A DNA stretch of 16,913 nucleotides from DAIPHL01 sp036771375 (GTDB taxonomy: Bacteria; Synergistota; Synergistia; Synergistales; Synergistaceae): assembly GCA_036771375.1 (NCBI GenBank), contig DAIPHL010000030.1, positions 1-16,913 of the forward strand, written 5' to 3'. The position numbers and the translations under genes were made by a program. Below are positions 1-7,438 of this stretch, piece by piece (the first letter of the stretch is position 1; each line of letters begins with the position of its first letter). Below the pieces are notes generated by a model. That model was given only the letters and a program-made list of their open reading frames with translations. It did no database searches and was not told the DNA's origin.

Positions 1-10
1 GGTCGGCGCA

Positions 11-63
11 TAAAAAATAGAAGGGGCAAGGGAGAGGGGTTCGTCCCTCTCCCTTGCCCCTTC
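11..63 (-). terminator. Rho-independent terminator after ddl
   Basis: On the minus strand a perfect 19-bp stem (arms 63-45 and 38-20, plus a G-T closing pair around a 4-base loop) is followed directly by a run of six T within 19-11. It begins 20 bases after the ddl stop codon, so it closes the ddl transcript. The plus-strand side also has T-rich sequence (65-85) after a short gap, so it may work in both directions. Confidence 0.9.
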
Positions 64-83
64 CTTCGATTTTTTCGCGATTT

Positions 84-1013
84 TTAACCGAGATGCTTCG
101 CGAAGGAGTCTTTTACGATCTCCGAGAGCAGCCTGGGGAAATCCCATCCGTATGCGGCGGCGGCCTTCGGGACCAGGCTCGTGGCGGTCATTCCGGGGGC
201 GGTGTTGAGCTCCAGTGCGTACAGATCGCCTCGTTCATCCAGCCTGAAATCGACCCGGCTGTATGTCCTGCAGTTCAGCGCGACGTGGGCGGTGCGGGCG
301 TACTCCGCGATCCGTGTCGTTGCCTCGGGTGTCAGCTGGGCGGGGCAGATGTATTCGGTCGCACCGCTGGTGTATTTCGACGCGTAGTCGTAGAAGCCCG
401 AGTGAGGACGCATCTCGATCGCCGGCATGGCGAAGGCGGAGGAGCCGTTTCCGAAGACGGCGACGGTCAATTCCCGGCCGGGGATGAATTTTTCCACGAC
501 CGCCTTCCTGTCGATATCCCAAATTCTTATGAGCGCATCGCGGCCTTCGTCTCCGTTCGATGTGATCGAAACGCCGACCGTGCTGCCTCCCGACGCCGGT
601 TTGATCACGATTTTACCCCATCTTTCGATCGCCTCACCGAGATCGTGTCTTTGGTCGTAGGACATCGTGACGCCGGGAGGAACCGGAATCCCGGCTTTTT
701 CGAAGAGCTTCCGGGAGAGCTCCTTGTCCATGGCTTCCATGCAGGCTTTCGGTCCGGAGCCGGTGTATGGAATGCCGTTTGCTTCAAGGGCCGCCTGGAG
801 CCTTCCATCCTCGCCCCAGCCGCCGTGAAGCGCGACGAACACGCCATCGGCCCTCCTCTTTGCCCACTCTTCCAGAAACGCGGATATCGAGGTGACATCC
901 GACAGGAACACGTCATAGCCGGCGTCGATCAGCCCCTGTTTCACCGCGTCGCCCGATTTGAGCGACACTTCCCGCTCCGTGCTGACGCCTCCGCATAAAA
1001 CCGCGATCTTCAA
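84..1013 (-). CDS. ddl: D-alanine--D-alanine ligase
   Basis: Joins two D-alanines using ATP to make the dipeptide end of the peptidoglycan stem, in the cytoplasm. The 309-residue protein has the whole Ddl pattern: N-terminal STEREVSL (11-18), HGGWGEDG (63-70), ATP-grasp KPASGGSTVGVS (138-149), the omega loop around FYDYASKY (207-214) and the metal/substrate strand ELNTAPGMT (268-276). Tyr214 after Lys213 is the residue type of D-Ala-D-Ala enzymes; D-lactate-adding ligases carry Phe there. Start: the frame is open further upstream, to ATG at 1169, but homology begins at a TTG (1013-1011) with GGAGGT seven bases before it, so I use TTG. A 52-residue extension would run through the promoter region and looks non-coding. 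The gene is probably monocistronic: candidate promoter just upstream, strong terminator downstream. Confidence 0.95.
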   Translation of the reverse strand: MKIAVLCGGVSTEREVSLKSGDAVKQGLIDAGYDVFLSDVTSISAFLEEWAKRRADGVFVALHGGWGEDGRLQAALEANGIPYTGSGPKACMEAMDKELSRKLFEKAGIPVPPGVTMSYDQRHDLGEAIERWGKIVIKPASGGSTVGVSITSNGDEGRDALIRIWDIDRKAVVEKFIPGRELTVAVFGNGSSAFAMPAIEMRPHSGFYDYASKYTSGATEYICPAQLTPEATTRIAEYARTAHVALNCRTYSRVDFRLDERGDLYALELNTAPGMTATSLVPKAAAAYGWDFPRLLSEIVKDSFAKHLG

Positions 1014-1082
1014 TGGTCCTACCTCCCGTGTGTTGGTTCGTCTCTCTGCGCCTCTTGCGCGAATGTTTCGATCTTGTCCGCA

Positions 1083-1091
1083 ATGATAGCA
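1083..1091 (-). promoter_or_regulatory. Candidate extended -10 promoter for ddl
   Basis: On the minus strand TGCTATCAT (1091-1083) has the extended -10 form, TGN before a hexamer matching TATAAT at five of six positions. There is no convincing -35 hexamer, which an extended -10 promoter does not need. It would give a leader of about 60 bases before the TTG start of ddl. This rests on sequence resemblance only. Confidence 0.4.
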
Positions 1092-1171
1092 CAATCGGGG
1101 AGCCTGTTCGTCTCCTCGTTGCACCGTCACGTCCTTTTTCATTTGGGTGGGGAGACTCGGGAGATCCATCG

Positions 1172-1206
1172 AACCGAGGAGCCGTTTTTCAAACGGCTCC
1201 TCGGTT
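1172..1206. terminator. 16-bp hairpin between the chemoreceptor and ddl genes
   Basis: A perfect 16-bp inverted repeat (1172-1187 with 1191-1206) with a 3-base loop lies nine bases after the chemoreceptor stop codon. On the plus strand it runs into TTTTTCTC, a classical intrinsic terminator. On the minus strand, where the genes are, it is preceded by AAAAA but followed only by TT then CGATGG. It may end the chemoreceptor mRNA weakly, protect its 3' end, or stop antisense transcription coming from the ddl side. Confidence 0.7.
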
Positions 1207-1215
1207 TTTCTCGCT

Positions 1216-3246
1216 TCAGCGCTCTTCCGGAAGAGTGGGAAGCGCGTTTCGGTCGTTCAACTTGAAGAAGGCGAGGGCCCTTCTCATCTCGTTCGCCGCG
1301 GTGGACATCTCGGACGCCGCTTCGCTGACCGCCCGGCCCATCGCTTCCGTCTCCCCGTAGAGTTCGTGCAGGTTGTCCATCTTCTGGACGATCCGCTCGG
1401 TGCTGTCGTTGATGTTTTCCATGGCACGGGAGATCTCGGAACTCGAAGCGGCCTGCTCCTCGGCGACCGCCGCGATGGACTGAATCGCTTCGTTTGCCGC
1501 GGTGATCTCCCTTAAAGACGCGTTCAGTCCGTCGACGGTCTGTCCCGCCTTGGAGACGATCTCCTTGACGATCACGACGGACTCCTCCGTGGTGCTGATG
1601 GTGTCGTTCGCGTCGTGGCTGAGCGAACCGACCAATTTTTCGACGCTCTGTGAGGCGCTGCGGGACTCCTCGGCGAGCTGGCGGACCTCCTCGGCGACGA
1701 CGGCGAAGCCTCTCCCGGCCTCTCCCGCCCTCGCCGCCTCGATGGCCGCGTTCAGCGCAAGCAGGTTGGTCTGGTCAGCGATCGAAGCGATCACGTCCAT
1801 GAAACCGGAGATCTCCTCGACGGATTTGGAGAGCGCGCGTATTTTTTCCTGGTTCTCCGTGGCCTTGGCGTCGACCTGATTCATGTCGGAGACGAGGCTT
1901 TTTACGGATTCGACGGCATCCTTGGAGATGTTCGTGGTCTTTGCGAGAGAATCCGCGCTTTCAACCGACATTTTCGCGACGGAATTCGCTCCTTCCGACA
2001 TCTCGGAGACGCCGAGAGAACCGCGCTCGACCGCCTTCAGGTTCTCCGAACAGAGCTTGCTGACCTCCTCGAGGAGGATTTCGCTCTTGTGGATGGCCTG
2101 CTCGTTGTTCTCGGACAGGTTCGCGAGCGTATGGGTCTTTTCGGTGACGTCGTAGGATGTCTCGACGAATCGGGAAAGCGTCTTTCCTTGCGTCGATATC
2201 ATGCCGGAGAGGGAATCCACGAGCATCTTGAGCTCTCCCCCGCCTCTATAGTTGAAGTCGTCCCTCGTGATCGTGAGGTCCCCCTCCTTGCCCCGTTCGG
2301 CCAGAAGGACGATCTGTCGAACCGGTTTGGCGATCCTCCGGGCGATGAAGAGGGAGACGAGAAAGGCGATCACGAGCACGACGAGGGAGACGACGACGAT
2401 CGCGATGGTGGAATTGCGTATGGTCGCAAGGACGCTTTCCTGCGATTTCCCGGTGAAGAGGATGCCCATCGTTTTGCCGTTCTTGTCCTGCAAGGGAGTG
2501 TAGAGCGCGATGTACGGTTTTCCGAAAAGCTCGATCTCGCCCGCATAGTCCTGGCCTCCGTCCAGGACGGCCTGCACGATGTGGTCGGGCGCGTCCGTCC
2601 CGACGAGCCGCTTGTCTCCCTCTTTGAGGCTCGTATTGATACGTGTTTTTCCCGCGAAGATCGTCGCTTCGCACTCGAAGAGCTCCTTGATCCGGTCGAC
2701 GAGCTCCGTATTTTCGAGGGACATCGCGGTTCGAACCATGCCGACGATCCTTCCGTCGATCTTCATCGGCGTACCGCAGTAGTATCCGAGCTTTGTGGAG
2801 GTCGCGCCCATGAACCTTTCATACGGCGTACCGGAGAGAGCGAGCTTGATGTCTTCGTCGGCTCCGACGTTGTCACCGACCCTGTCGGGGTCATGGACCC
2901 GTGCCACGACGATGTTGTCGGTCCCGACGAAGGTCGCGATGTTGATCCCGGCCGCTTCCATGAGCGGTTTTGCATAGCGGACGATGCCGTCTCTGTCCCC
3001 TTTGTCGAGGTATTCGGCGAGAATTTTGGATTTTGCGAGTTGGTCACGGAAAACGGCCGTTCGAACCATGTCCTGTTCGATCGTTCTTCTCAGGCCGACC
3101 AGGGAGAGCTTGGCGCCGACCTGGAATGTCTTTTTCATATAGTTCGAAAAATATGTCACACTGGTGATCGACGTACAGATCACAGCGAGCGCCACCAGAA
3201 GGAAGGAGGCGACGACGATCTGCGTTCCGATTTTCATGTTTCTCAA
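1216..3246 (-). CDS. Methyl-accepting chemotaxis protein with periplasmic Cache sensor
   Basis: A transmembrane chemoreceptor that passes ligand occupancy to the CheA/CheW array. The 676-residue protein has a first membrane helix at about 8-32, an extracytoplasmic region to about 278 and a second helix at about 279-301. HAMP follows (about 300-355), then a long coiled-coil signalling domain whose hairpin tip (487-516: [20 protein letters not shown] and following residues) is the canonical CheA/CheW contact site. The sensor segment [20 protein letters not shown] (118-137) with [15 protein letters not shown] (147-161) resembles fused Cache-type sensors for small organic acids or amino acids; the ligand cannot be read from sequence. 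No C-terminal CheR/CheB tether pentapeptide is visible. Start: TTG at 3246 is preceded by GGAGATG at suitable distance, while ATG at 3237 is 19 bases from it. The TTG overlaps the stop of a short leader ORF. No other chemotaxis gene is in the window. Confidence 0.93.
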   Translation of the reverse strand: MRNMKIGTQIVVASFLLVALAVICTSITSVTYFSNYMKKTFQVGAKLSLVGLRRTIEQDMVRTAVFRDQLAKSKILAEYLDKGDRDGIVRYAKPLMEAAGINIATFVGTDNIVVARVHDPDRVGDNVGADEDIKLALSGTPYERFMGATSTKLGYYCGTPMKIDGRIVGMVRTAMSLENTELVDRIKELFECEATIFAGKTRINTSLKEGDKRLVGTDAPDHIVQAVLDGGQDYAGEIELFGKPYIALYTPLQDKNGKTMGILFTGKSQESVLATIRNSTIAIVVVSLVVLVIAFLVSLFIARRIAKPVRQIVLLAERGKEGDLTITRDDFNYRGGGELKMLVDSLSGMISTQGKTLSRFVETSYDVTEKTHTLANLSENNEQAIHKSEILLEEVSKLCSENLKAVERGSLGVSEMSEGANSVAKMSVESADSLAKTTNISKDAVESVKSLVSDMNQVDAKATENQEKIRALSKSVEEISGFMDVIASIADQTNLLALNAAIEAARAGEAGRGFAVVAEEVRQLAEESRSASQSVEKLVGSLSHDANDTISTTEESVVIVKEIVSKAGQTVDGLNASLREITAANEAIQSIAAVAEEQAASSSEISRAMENINDSTERIVQKMDNLHELYGETEAMGRAVSEAASEMSTAANEMRRALAFFKLNDRNALPTLPEER

Positions 3247-3326
3247 GTGATTTCATCTCCATTTCTGCAAATATTCAAGGATGGAATGACAAAACAGAGA
3301 GTGGAAGAACGATTTTTTCTTTGCAT
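3243..3326 (-). CDS. Candidate 27-residue leader peptide overlapping the chemoreceptor start
   Basis: ATG at 3326-3324 is preceded by GGAGG six bases upstream and opens a 27-codon frame (begins [12 protein letters not shown], ends GDEIT). Its TGA (3245-3243) overlaps the chemoreceptor TTG start (3246-3244) in the four-base junction TTGA. Its SD is better than that of the chemoreceptor gene, so ribosomes finishing this ORF could restart on the receptor. The peptide has two cysteines, a basic N-terminus and no recognised homology. It lies inside the leader expected from the promoter at 3465-3436. It could be a real coupled leader or a chance short ORF. Confidence 0.4.
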   Translation of the reverse strand: MQRKNRSSTLCFVIPSLNICRNGDEIT

Positions 3327-3435
3327 CACATACCTCCAAACGATCGGATTTGACGCAGGATAAGACACATCAACCTTTGCAAAGGCTGGTTTTTATATCC
3401 GGAAACCTCCTTTGTCGGGATATTGAGGCAGGTTC

Positions 3436-3465
3436 ATTATATAAAACGAAATGAGAAAATGACAA
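3436..3465 (-). promoter_or_regulatory. Sigma-70-type promoter for the chemoreceptor gene
   Basis: On the minus strand TTGTCA (3465-3460) and a perfect TATAAT (3441-3436) are separated by 18 bases in an AT-rich context. This is one of the two best promoter matches in the window. Transcription would start near 3430, giving a leader of about 180 bases before the chemoreceptor start. That it is a housekeeping-type rather than a sigma-28 flagellar promoter suggests the receptor is not tied to late flagellar expression. Confidence 0.7.
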
Positions 3466-3620
3466 GTAAAATGAGAGAAAGGTCCTACGTCACAGCAAAT
3501 AATTAACATAAATTAAGGCAAATAAAGTAAAATTCACTCGTCCTCCTTGAGGAGGGAGAAAGTCTCTCTCACGCGTCTTCGCAAGCGTGGAAAGAGAAAG
3601 AAGGGTTCTCGGGAAAGATG

Positions 3621-3644
3621 AAAAAGCGAAGGACCTCCCGTCCT
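3621..3644 (-). terminator. Weak candidate terminator after the CBS gene
   Basis: On the minus strand AGGAC and GTCCT (3644-3640 and 3634-3630) form a 5-bp stem with a 5-base loop; after TCGC comes TTTTT (3625-3621). The stem is short and the T run is four bases away, so it is a poor terminator. It sits in the right place, 34 bases past the CBS stop and upstream of the next promoter. Confidence 0.3.
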
Positions 3645-3677
3645 CCGCCAGATTTTCGAGGAGACTGGGGGGGCGCT

Positions 3678-4160
3678 TTACAGGCCTCCTCCGACCGGAA
3701 TCTCGACCTCTCCGTCCTGAAAGTTCTCCTGCACGAAGCCCTTCAGGATCTCCTCTCGATCCACCGTGCCGATCAGGCAGCCTTCGCGGACCACCGGCGC
3801 CCTGCTGATATCCCTTTTGAAGAGGGTGACCATCGCGTTCGGTATCGTTTCTTTTTCGTCGAACACGGCGACGTCCTTGTTCATATAATCGCGCGCGGGA
3901 TCGCGCCCGACCCGTTCGATCCTCGCCTTGACCTTCTCGATATCCGGCATCGCGAAGTTGTCGTCCATATAGCCCAGATAGCCCGGTATGACGGCGCGAA
4001 GGATGTCCTTTTCGCTGAGAAAGCCGACGACTTTTCCCTCGTCGTTGACCACCGGTAGACCGCTTGTCTTATGCGCGGCAAGGAGCGCGATGGCCTCCAG
4101 AAGCGTAGTCTCTTGGGCGATGGAGGTGAGATCCTTGTCCATTATGTCCTGAACCAACAT
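3678..4160 (-). CDS. Tandem CBS-domain protein
   Basis: A 160-residue stand-alone CBS pair. The first CBS domain covers about 1-60 (MLVQDIMDKDLTSI, then SGLPVVNDEGKVVGFLSEKDIL) and the second about 92-150 (YMNKDVAVFDEKETI, then SRAPVVREGCLIGTVDREEI). A linker of about 30 charged residues (KVKARIERVGRDP) separates them. Such pairs form a Bateman module that usually binds AMP, ATP or S-adenosylmethionine and controls a partner protein; no catalytic domain is attached. The gene follows the PfkB-family kinase by 26 bases, so the two are probably co-transcribed, and the kinase is a candidate partner, though this is inference. Start: ATG at 4160 is the first in frame; AAAGGAG lies 12 bases upstream, rather far. 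Confidence 0.88.
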   Translation of the reverse strand: MLVQDIMDKDLTSIAQETTLLEAIALLAAHKTSGLPVVNDEGKVVGFLSEKDILRAVIPGYLGYMDDNFAMPDIEKVKARIERVGRDPARDYMNKDVAVFDEKETIPNAMVTLFKRDISRAPVVREGCLIGTVDREEILKGFVQENFQDGEVEIPVGGGL

Positions 4161-4186
4161 CGTATCGCTTCACTCCTTTCGATCGC

Positions 4187-5116
4187 TCAGAGTTTTTGAA
4201 TCGCAATGTCGCCGAGCATGGATTCCACCGTCTCCCGCGACGGAAGTCCCTTTTCGGGGTGCCTGACGTTGGCCTGCACGCACGCCATCGCGAACCGAAT
4301 GGTATCCTCCGTGCTCAAACGCTCTTCCCTCGCCAGTATCATACCGGCCATGAGGGAGTCCGCCGCCGTTCGGAACGTCCTGGTGTCGTTCAGGTTGATC
4401 TCCGCGAGGAAAAAACCCTTTGTCGTGCAGAAGAGGTTGGAGTTGTTGAAATAAGAGGTAATCACCCAGTCGACACCCTCGTCGAAAATCCTCTTCGAGA
4501 TCTCCAAGAGGTTGTCGAGGGCCGAAAGGGAGATCCCCCGTACCGCCTTCATGAACTTCTGATCGATCTTTATCACCGTCGGAAGGGCCTCGATCGCGAG
4601 ATTCAGCGGATCGCCGAAGGTAGCGACGTATACCGGAATGTTGCGATGCCTCGCGCGGTTGATCGCCTCCTTGAAGAAGTCGTCCGGAACCCCCGGCGGT
4701 ATCGAGCCGCCCATATAGAGCGCGGTCGCTCTCGGGAGGAGGCGCTCGAGGTTCCAGAAGAAACGTTTTTGGGCGTCTTCAAACACCGTGGGACCGGGAT
4801 CGGTGATCGAGGTCTCCAGTTTTCCCCCGAGATCGACGATGAACGTGTTCGTTCTGTTTTCTCCTTTTATCTGAACGAAGTTCGTCGAGATTCCGCGCGC
4901 GAGGAGATCCTCACGGATATAGGCGCCGGAGTGTCCGGCCAGAAACCCGGTTGCCACGGAGTCGTACCCCAGTTGTTTGAGGATGATGGAGACGTTTATA
5001 CCCCTGCCGCCCGGAGAACGATACGAACCGCTTGCGTGGAACGATCGCCCCGGGCGCAGCTCGGGTACGAAGTATACCTCGTCCATGGCCGGGTTTGGCG
5101 TTATCGTGATGATCAT
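4187..5116 (-). CDS. PfkB-family sugar kinase (1-phosphofructokinase/tagatose-6-phosphate kinase type), diverged
   Basis: The 309-residue protein has the FruK/LacC layout: N-terminal MIITITPNPAMDEVY (1-15), PGGRGINVS (35-43), GFLAGHSGAYI (57-67) and GENRTNTFI (85-93), the strand ETSITDPGP (101-109), and GGSIPPGVPDDF (136-147). Family members phosphorylate fructose-1-phosphate, tagatose-6-phosphate or related sugar phosphates. Two normally conserved points differ. The anion-hole/catalytic motif, usually GAGDS, reads TAADS (250-254), keeping Asp253 but losing both glycines. The usual IKPN reads IKID (182-185). It may be a kinase with altered activity, or a binding or regulatory protein. Start ATG at 5116 has GGAGGT nine bases upstream. 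It lies 74 bases after trxB and 26 before the CBS gene; no phosphotransferase-system sugar gene is nearby, so a fructose-utilisation role is not supported. Confidence 0.85.
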   Translation of the reverse strand: MIITITPNPAMDEVYFVPELRPGRSFHASGSYRSPGGRGINVSIILKQLGYDSVATGFLAGHSGAYIREDLLARGISTNFVQIKGENRTNTFIVDLGGKLETSITDPGPTVFEDAQKRFFWNLERLLPRATALYMGGSIPPGVPDDFFKEAINRARHRNIPVYVATFGDPLNLAIEALPTVIKIDQKFMKAVRGISLSALDNLLEISKRIFDEGVDWVITSYFNNSNLFCTTKGFFLAEINLNDTRTFRTAADSLMAGMILAREERLSTEDTIRFAMACVQANVRHPEKGLPSRETVESMLGDIAIQKL

Positions 5117-5190
5117 CAGAGCAGCACCTCCAAAATTACTAAAGTGTCCCCGTCCGAGATGGAAAGAATGCGGATTTCGTCGTTTTTTGT

Positions 5191-6387
5191 TTATTTCCGG
5201 CAGAACGTTTCGATATCGGCCGGAGCCGATACGATGGCCTCACGCATTTTTCTGCCGTACGAGAGCTCGACGATTGTCGGGAGTGTCTTTATGCCCATCT
5301 TTTGACGGATGCGGAGATTCCTGTGGCCGTCGATCGTGACGATCCGAACGCCGGAGGCGTTGTTCCTCTCCTCGACGTATTTTACCAGGGCCAGATGCTC
5401 TGGTTCGATGCTGGAGATGAAGAGGGCAAAGACGTCTTCCGGATCGACAAGGGCGGATTTCAGATACAGTTGACTGGAGATGTATTCGTAAGCGGACATC
5501 GCCGCGATCGCCCCATCCGCGGCCGCCGTCACCACCTGTCGGAGAAATTTTTTGCGCACATCGCCGGCGGCGAATACCCCCTCGACCGATGTCTCCATCT
5601 GTTCGTTCGTGATGATCCAGCCATTTTCCTTTTCAATGCGATCGTTGATGAATCCAGAGGTTGGTTTGATGCCGACGAAGACGAAAACACCCTCGACCGG
5701 GAGTTCTCTGGTCTTTCCGTTTGCCAGATTGCGGAGCCGGACGCCCTCCACCATATCTTTGCCGAAGATTTCATCCACGACGTAGCCCAGAACCGGTTCG
5801 ATCTTGGGATTCGCAAGGGCCCGCTCGACTGCGGCCTTGTCGGCGCGGAACTCTTCGCGCCGGTGGATGACGTAGACCTTCGAGGCGAATTGGGTGAGAT
5901 ACCCCGCCTCTTCGACGGCGGTATTGCCTCCGCCGATGACGGCGACCGGAAGATCTTCGAAGAAGGCTCCGTCGCATACGGCGCAGTAGCTGACACCGCG
6001 TCCGGCAAATTCGTCTTCTCCCTTGCAACCGGCACGGCTGAAGGTCGCTCCGGTGGCGATGACGATGGCTTCGGCTGCGATTTCGCCTTTGTTCGTCACG
6101 ATGGTTTTCTCATCGCCTTCGAACGAAAGCGATTCGACGCGACAATCCCTGAACTCTGCGCCCAGCACTTCGGCGTGTTCGTGGAAAGACCGACCGAGCT
6201 CGATGCCCTCGGCGATCCGGGTGCCGGGCCAGTTTTCGATCTCTGCGGTGCCGTTGATCTGTCCGCCGTATATTCCTTTTTCGAGCACCAACACATCGAG
6301 GCCCGCCCTGCGTCCGTAGATGGCCGCCGTGAGTCCGGCCGGGCCGCCTCCGATGATCACCAGCCGACGATGTTCGACCTCGCCCAT
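5191..6387 (-). CDS. trxB: Thioredoxin reductase with C-terminal thioredoxin-like domain lacking CxxC
   Basis: An FAD- and NADPH-dependent reductase that passes electrons to thioredoxin. Residues 1-308 are a complete low-molecular-weight TrxB: FAD loop GGGPAG (13-18), redox-active CAVC (135-138), NADPH loop GGGNTA (152-157), HRREEFRA (175-182, the basic motif linked to NADPH use) and FAAGD (272-276). Residues 309-398 are an additional region with a thioredoxin-fold look: strand VFALFISS, helix, VRIVTIDG, then the cis-proline-like TLPTIVEL (368-375). Where CxxC should be it reads SSIEPEHL, so this domain cannot do thiol exchange in the normal way. Start: the frame is open to 6489, but homology begins at ATG 6387, preceded by AAAGGGTGAT; GTG at 6396, with AAAGGA upstream, is the alternative. 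It lies 138 bases after prmC and before the PfkB-family gene. Confidence 0.93.
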   Translation of the reverse strand: MGEVEHRRLVIIGGGPAGLTAAIYGRRAGLDVLVLEKGIYGGQINGTAEIENWPGTRIAEGIELGRSFHEHAEVLGAEFRDCRVESLSFEGDEKTIVTNKGEIAAEAIVIATGATFSRAGCKGEDEFAGRGVSYCAVCDGAFFEDLPVAVIGGGNTAVEEAGYLTQFASKVYVIHRREEFRADKAAVERALANPKIEPVLGYVVDEIFGKDMVEGVRLRNLANGKTRELPVEGVFVFVGIKPTSGFINDRIEKENGWIITNEQMETSVEGVFAAGDVRKKFLRQVVTAAADGAIAAMSAYEYISSQLYLKSALVDPEDVFALFISSIEPEHLALVKYVEERNNASGVRIVTIDGHRNLRIRQKMGIKTLPTIVELSYGRKMREAIVSAPADIETFCRK

Positions 6388-6525
6388 ATCGATCACCCTT
6401 TGTCCTTTTGTTATCGCATATGTCCGTCCCATCCTGTGTTTGCAAACGGTCGGGAGTTTTAAAACGGTTCCCCTCGACGTGCGGGTCATTCGTGAATGTA
6501 TTTACGTTATGAAGATTTTAGCCCT

Positions 6526-7437
6526 TTATCCCTTTTTTTGCCATAGCATAAATCGGTAAATATCCCTCTGGTCGGAGAAAAGATCGAGTAATTCGAGCCC
6601 TTGGGAGGCCGAATCCCCGCATGTACCCGATTTATCGTACATGGCACGGATGGCGCTTGCCTGCTCCTCTCCAGCGGTTTCCAGGAGCATATGGGCTCCG
6701 GGCTTCATGAAGACACAGACGCCGGGAAGAAGCAGGCGATACACGTCGAGACCGTCCGGTCCCCCGTCGAGCGCTTCGATGGGTTCGTAACGGCGAACCT
6801 GTTCCTCCAGCCCGGCGAGGTTTTCGGTCGGTATATACGGCGGGTTTGCCGTCACGAAGTCGAGCGAGACCGGCGGGATACCGTCTTTCGCGTCTTCCGG
6901 AGTGGAACGGAGGAGAAAAGCGATACGGCCGAGGACCCCATGAAGTGCGGCGTTCTCCATCGCCACGGCGAGGGCCCGCTCACTGGAGTCCACGGCATAG
7001 GCTCGCCACGTCGGGTTTTCGGCGAGCAGCGTGATGGCGATGCAACCCCCTCCCGTACACCAGTCGGCAAAGACCGGTGTATCCACCGTATTCATCTCCT
7101 TCATCAGAGAGTCGGCCCGCATGGCGAGCATCTCGGTCTCGGGACGCGGAATGAGGGTGTCCCGGGTGACGCGGAAGGACCTTCCGCAAAAGAAAGAATT
7201 CCCCAGGATGTGTGCAAGGGGTTCTTGGGCGGCCCTTCTGATCGACATCTCGACGATCCTCGAGAGATCGTCCTTCGCGATCGTTCGTTCGGGGTGCGTA
7301 TGCAAAGCGGCACGGGAGAGGGCAAGGACGTGTCCCGTGATCTGATCCGCTTCGAAGAGCGCTTGTGGAATTTCGGCGGCCAAGAGGAGCTCCGCCGCCG
7401 CGCGGCGGGCATCCTCGACACGGATCGTCTCGGACAC
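6526..7437 (-). CDS. prmC: Release factor glutamine methyltransferase
   Basis: Methylates the glutamine of the GGQ motif in peptide-chain release factors with S-adenosylmethionine. The 303-residue protein has the PrmC N-terminal helical domain, LIPRPETE (95-102), the SAM-binding loop DWCTGGGCIAI (125-135, usually DxCTGSGCIA), NPPY (198-201), which binds the target glutamine, and EPIEALDGGPDGLDVYR after it. The start is GTG at 7437, one base after the prfA TGA, with no separate SD, so translation probably depends on ribosomes ending prfA. Its position directly after its substrate's gene is the usual prfA-prmC arrangement. No terminator is visible after it. Confidence 0.95.
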   Translation of the reverse strand: MSETIRVEDARRAAAELLLAAEIPQALFEADQITGHVLALSRAALHTHPERTIAKDDLSRIVEMSIRRAAQEPLAHILGNSFFCGRSFRVTRDTLIPRPETEMLAMRADSLMKEMNTVDTPVFADWCTGGGCIAITLLAENPTWRAYAVDSSERALAVAMENAALHGVLGRIAFLLRSTPEDAKDGIPPVSLDFVTANPPYIPTENLAGLEEQVRRYEPIEALDGGPDGLDVYRLLLPGVCVFMKPGAHMLLETAGEEQASAIRAMYDKSGTCGDSASQGLELLDLFSDQRDIYRFMLWQKKG

Positions 7438-7438
7438 C

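Larger units (their letters stand above)
3247..3677. other. 431-base AT-rich spacer: promoter and leader of the chemoreceptor gene
   Basis: Apart from the two or three short ORFs and sites listed separately, this spacer carries no gene. On the minus strand it holds, in order, a weak terminator-like hairpin after the CBS gene (3645-3621), a purine/pyrimidine-rich stretch with a short CCTCC/GGAGG hairpin (3542-3555), a strongly AT-rich stretch (about 3440-3540), a promoter (3465-3436), a 12-bp perfect palindrome CCTTTGCAAAGG (3374-3385) and leader ORFs. I looked for a cyclic-di-GMP riboswitch, common before chemotaxis genes, and did not find its conserved core. Confidence 0.6.

Noticed and set aside
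1014..1169. N-terminal extension of Ddl by 52 residues
   Set aside because: The added residues are charged and unlike Ddl, and the TTG at 1013 has a good SD and starts exactly at the conserved family N-terminus.
2089..3363. A 424-codon open frame on the plus strand
   Set aside because: It lies opposite the chemoreceptor gene, is dominated by Asp, Arg, Glu and Val as expected from the reverse of GC-rich codons, and has no family motif. It is a shadow of the real gene.
3327..3440. Cyclic-di-GMP or other riboswitch in the chemoreceptor leader
   Set aside because: The conserved GEMM core elements are absent; only a 12-bp palindrome and short ORFs are seen.
4196..6462. Two plus-strand open frames of 369 and 386 codons
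   Set aside because: They mirror the PfkB-type and trxB genes, whose minus-strand proteins carry clear motifs; the plus-strand products have none.
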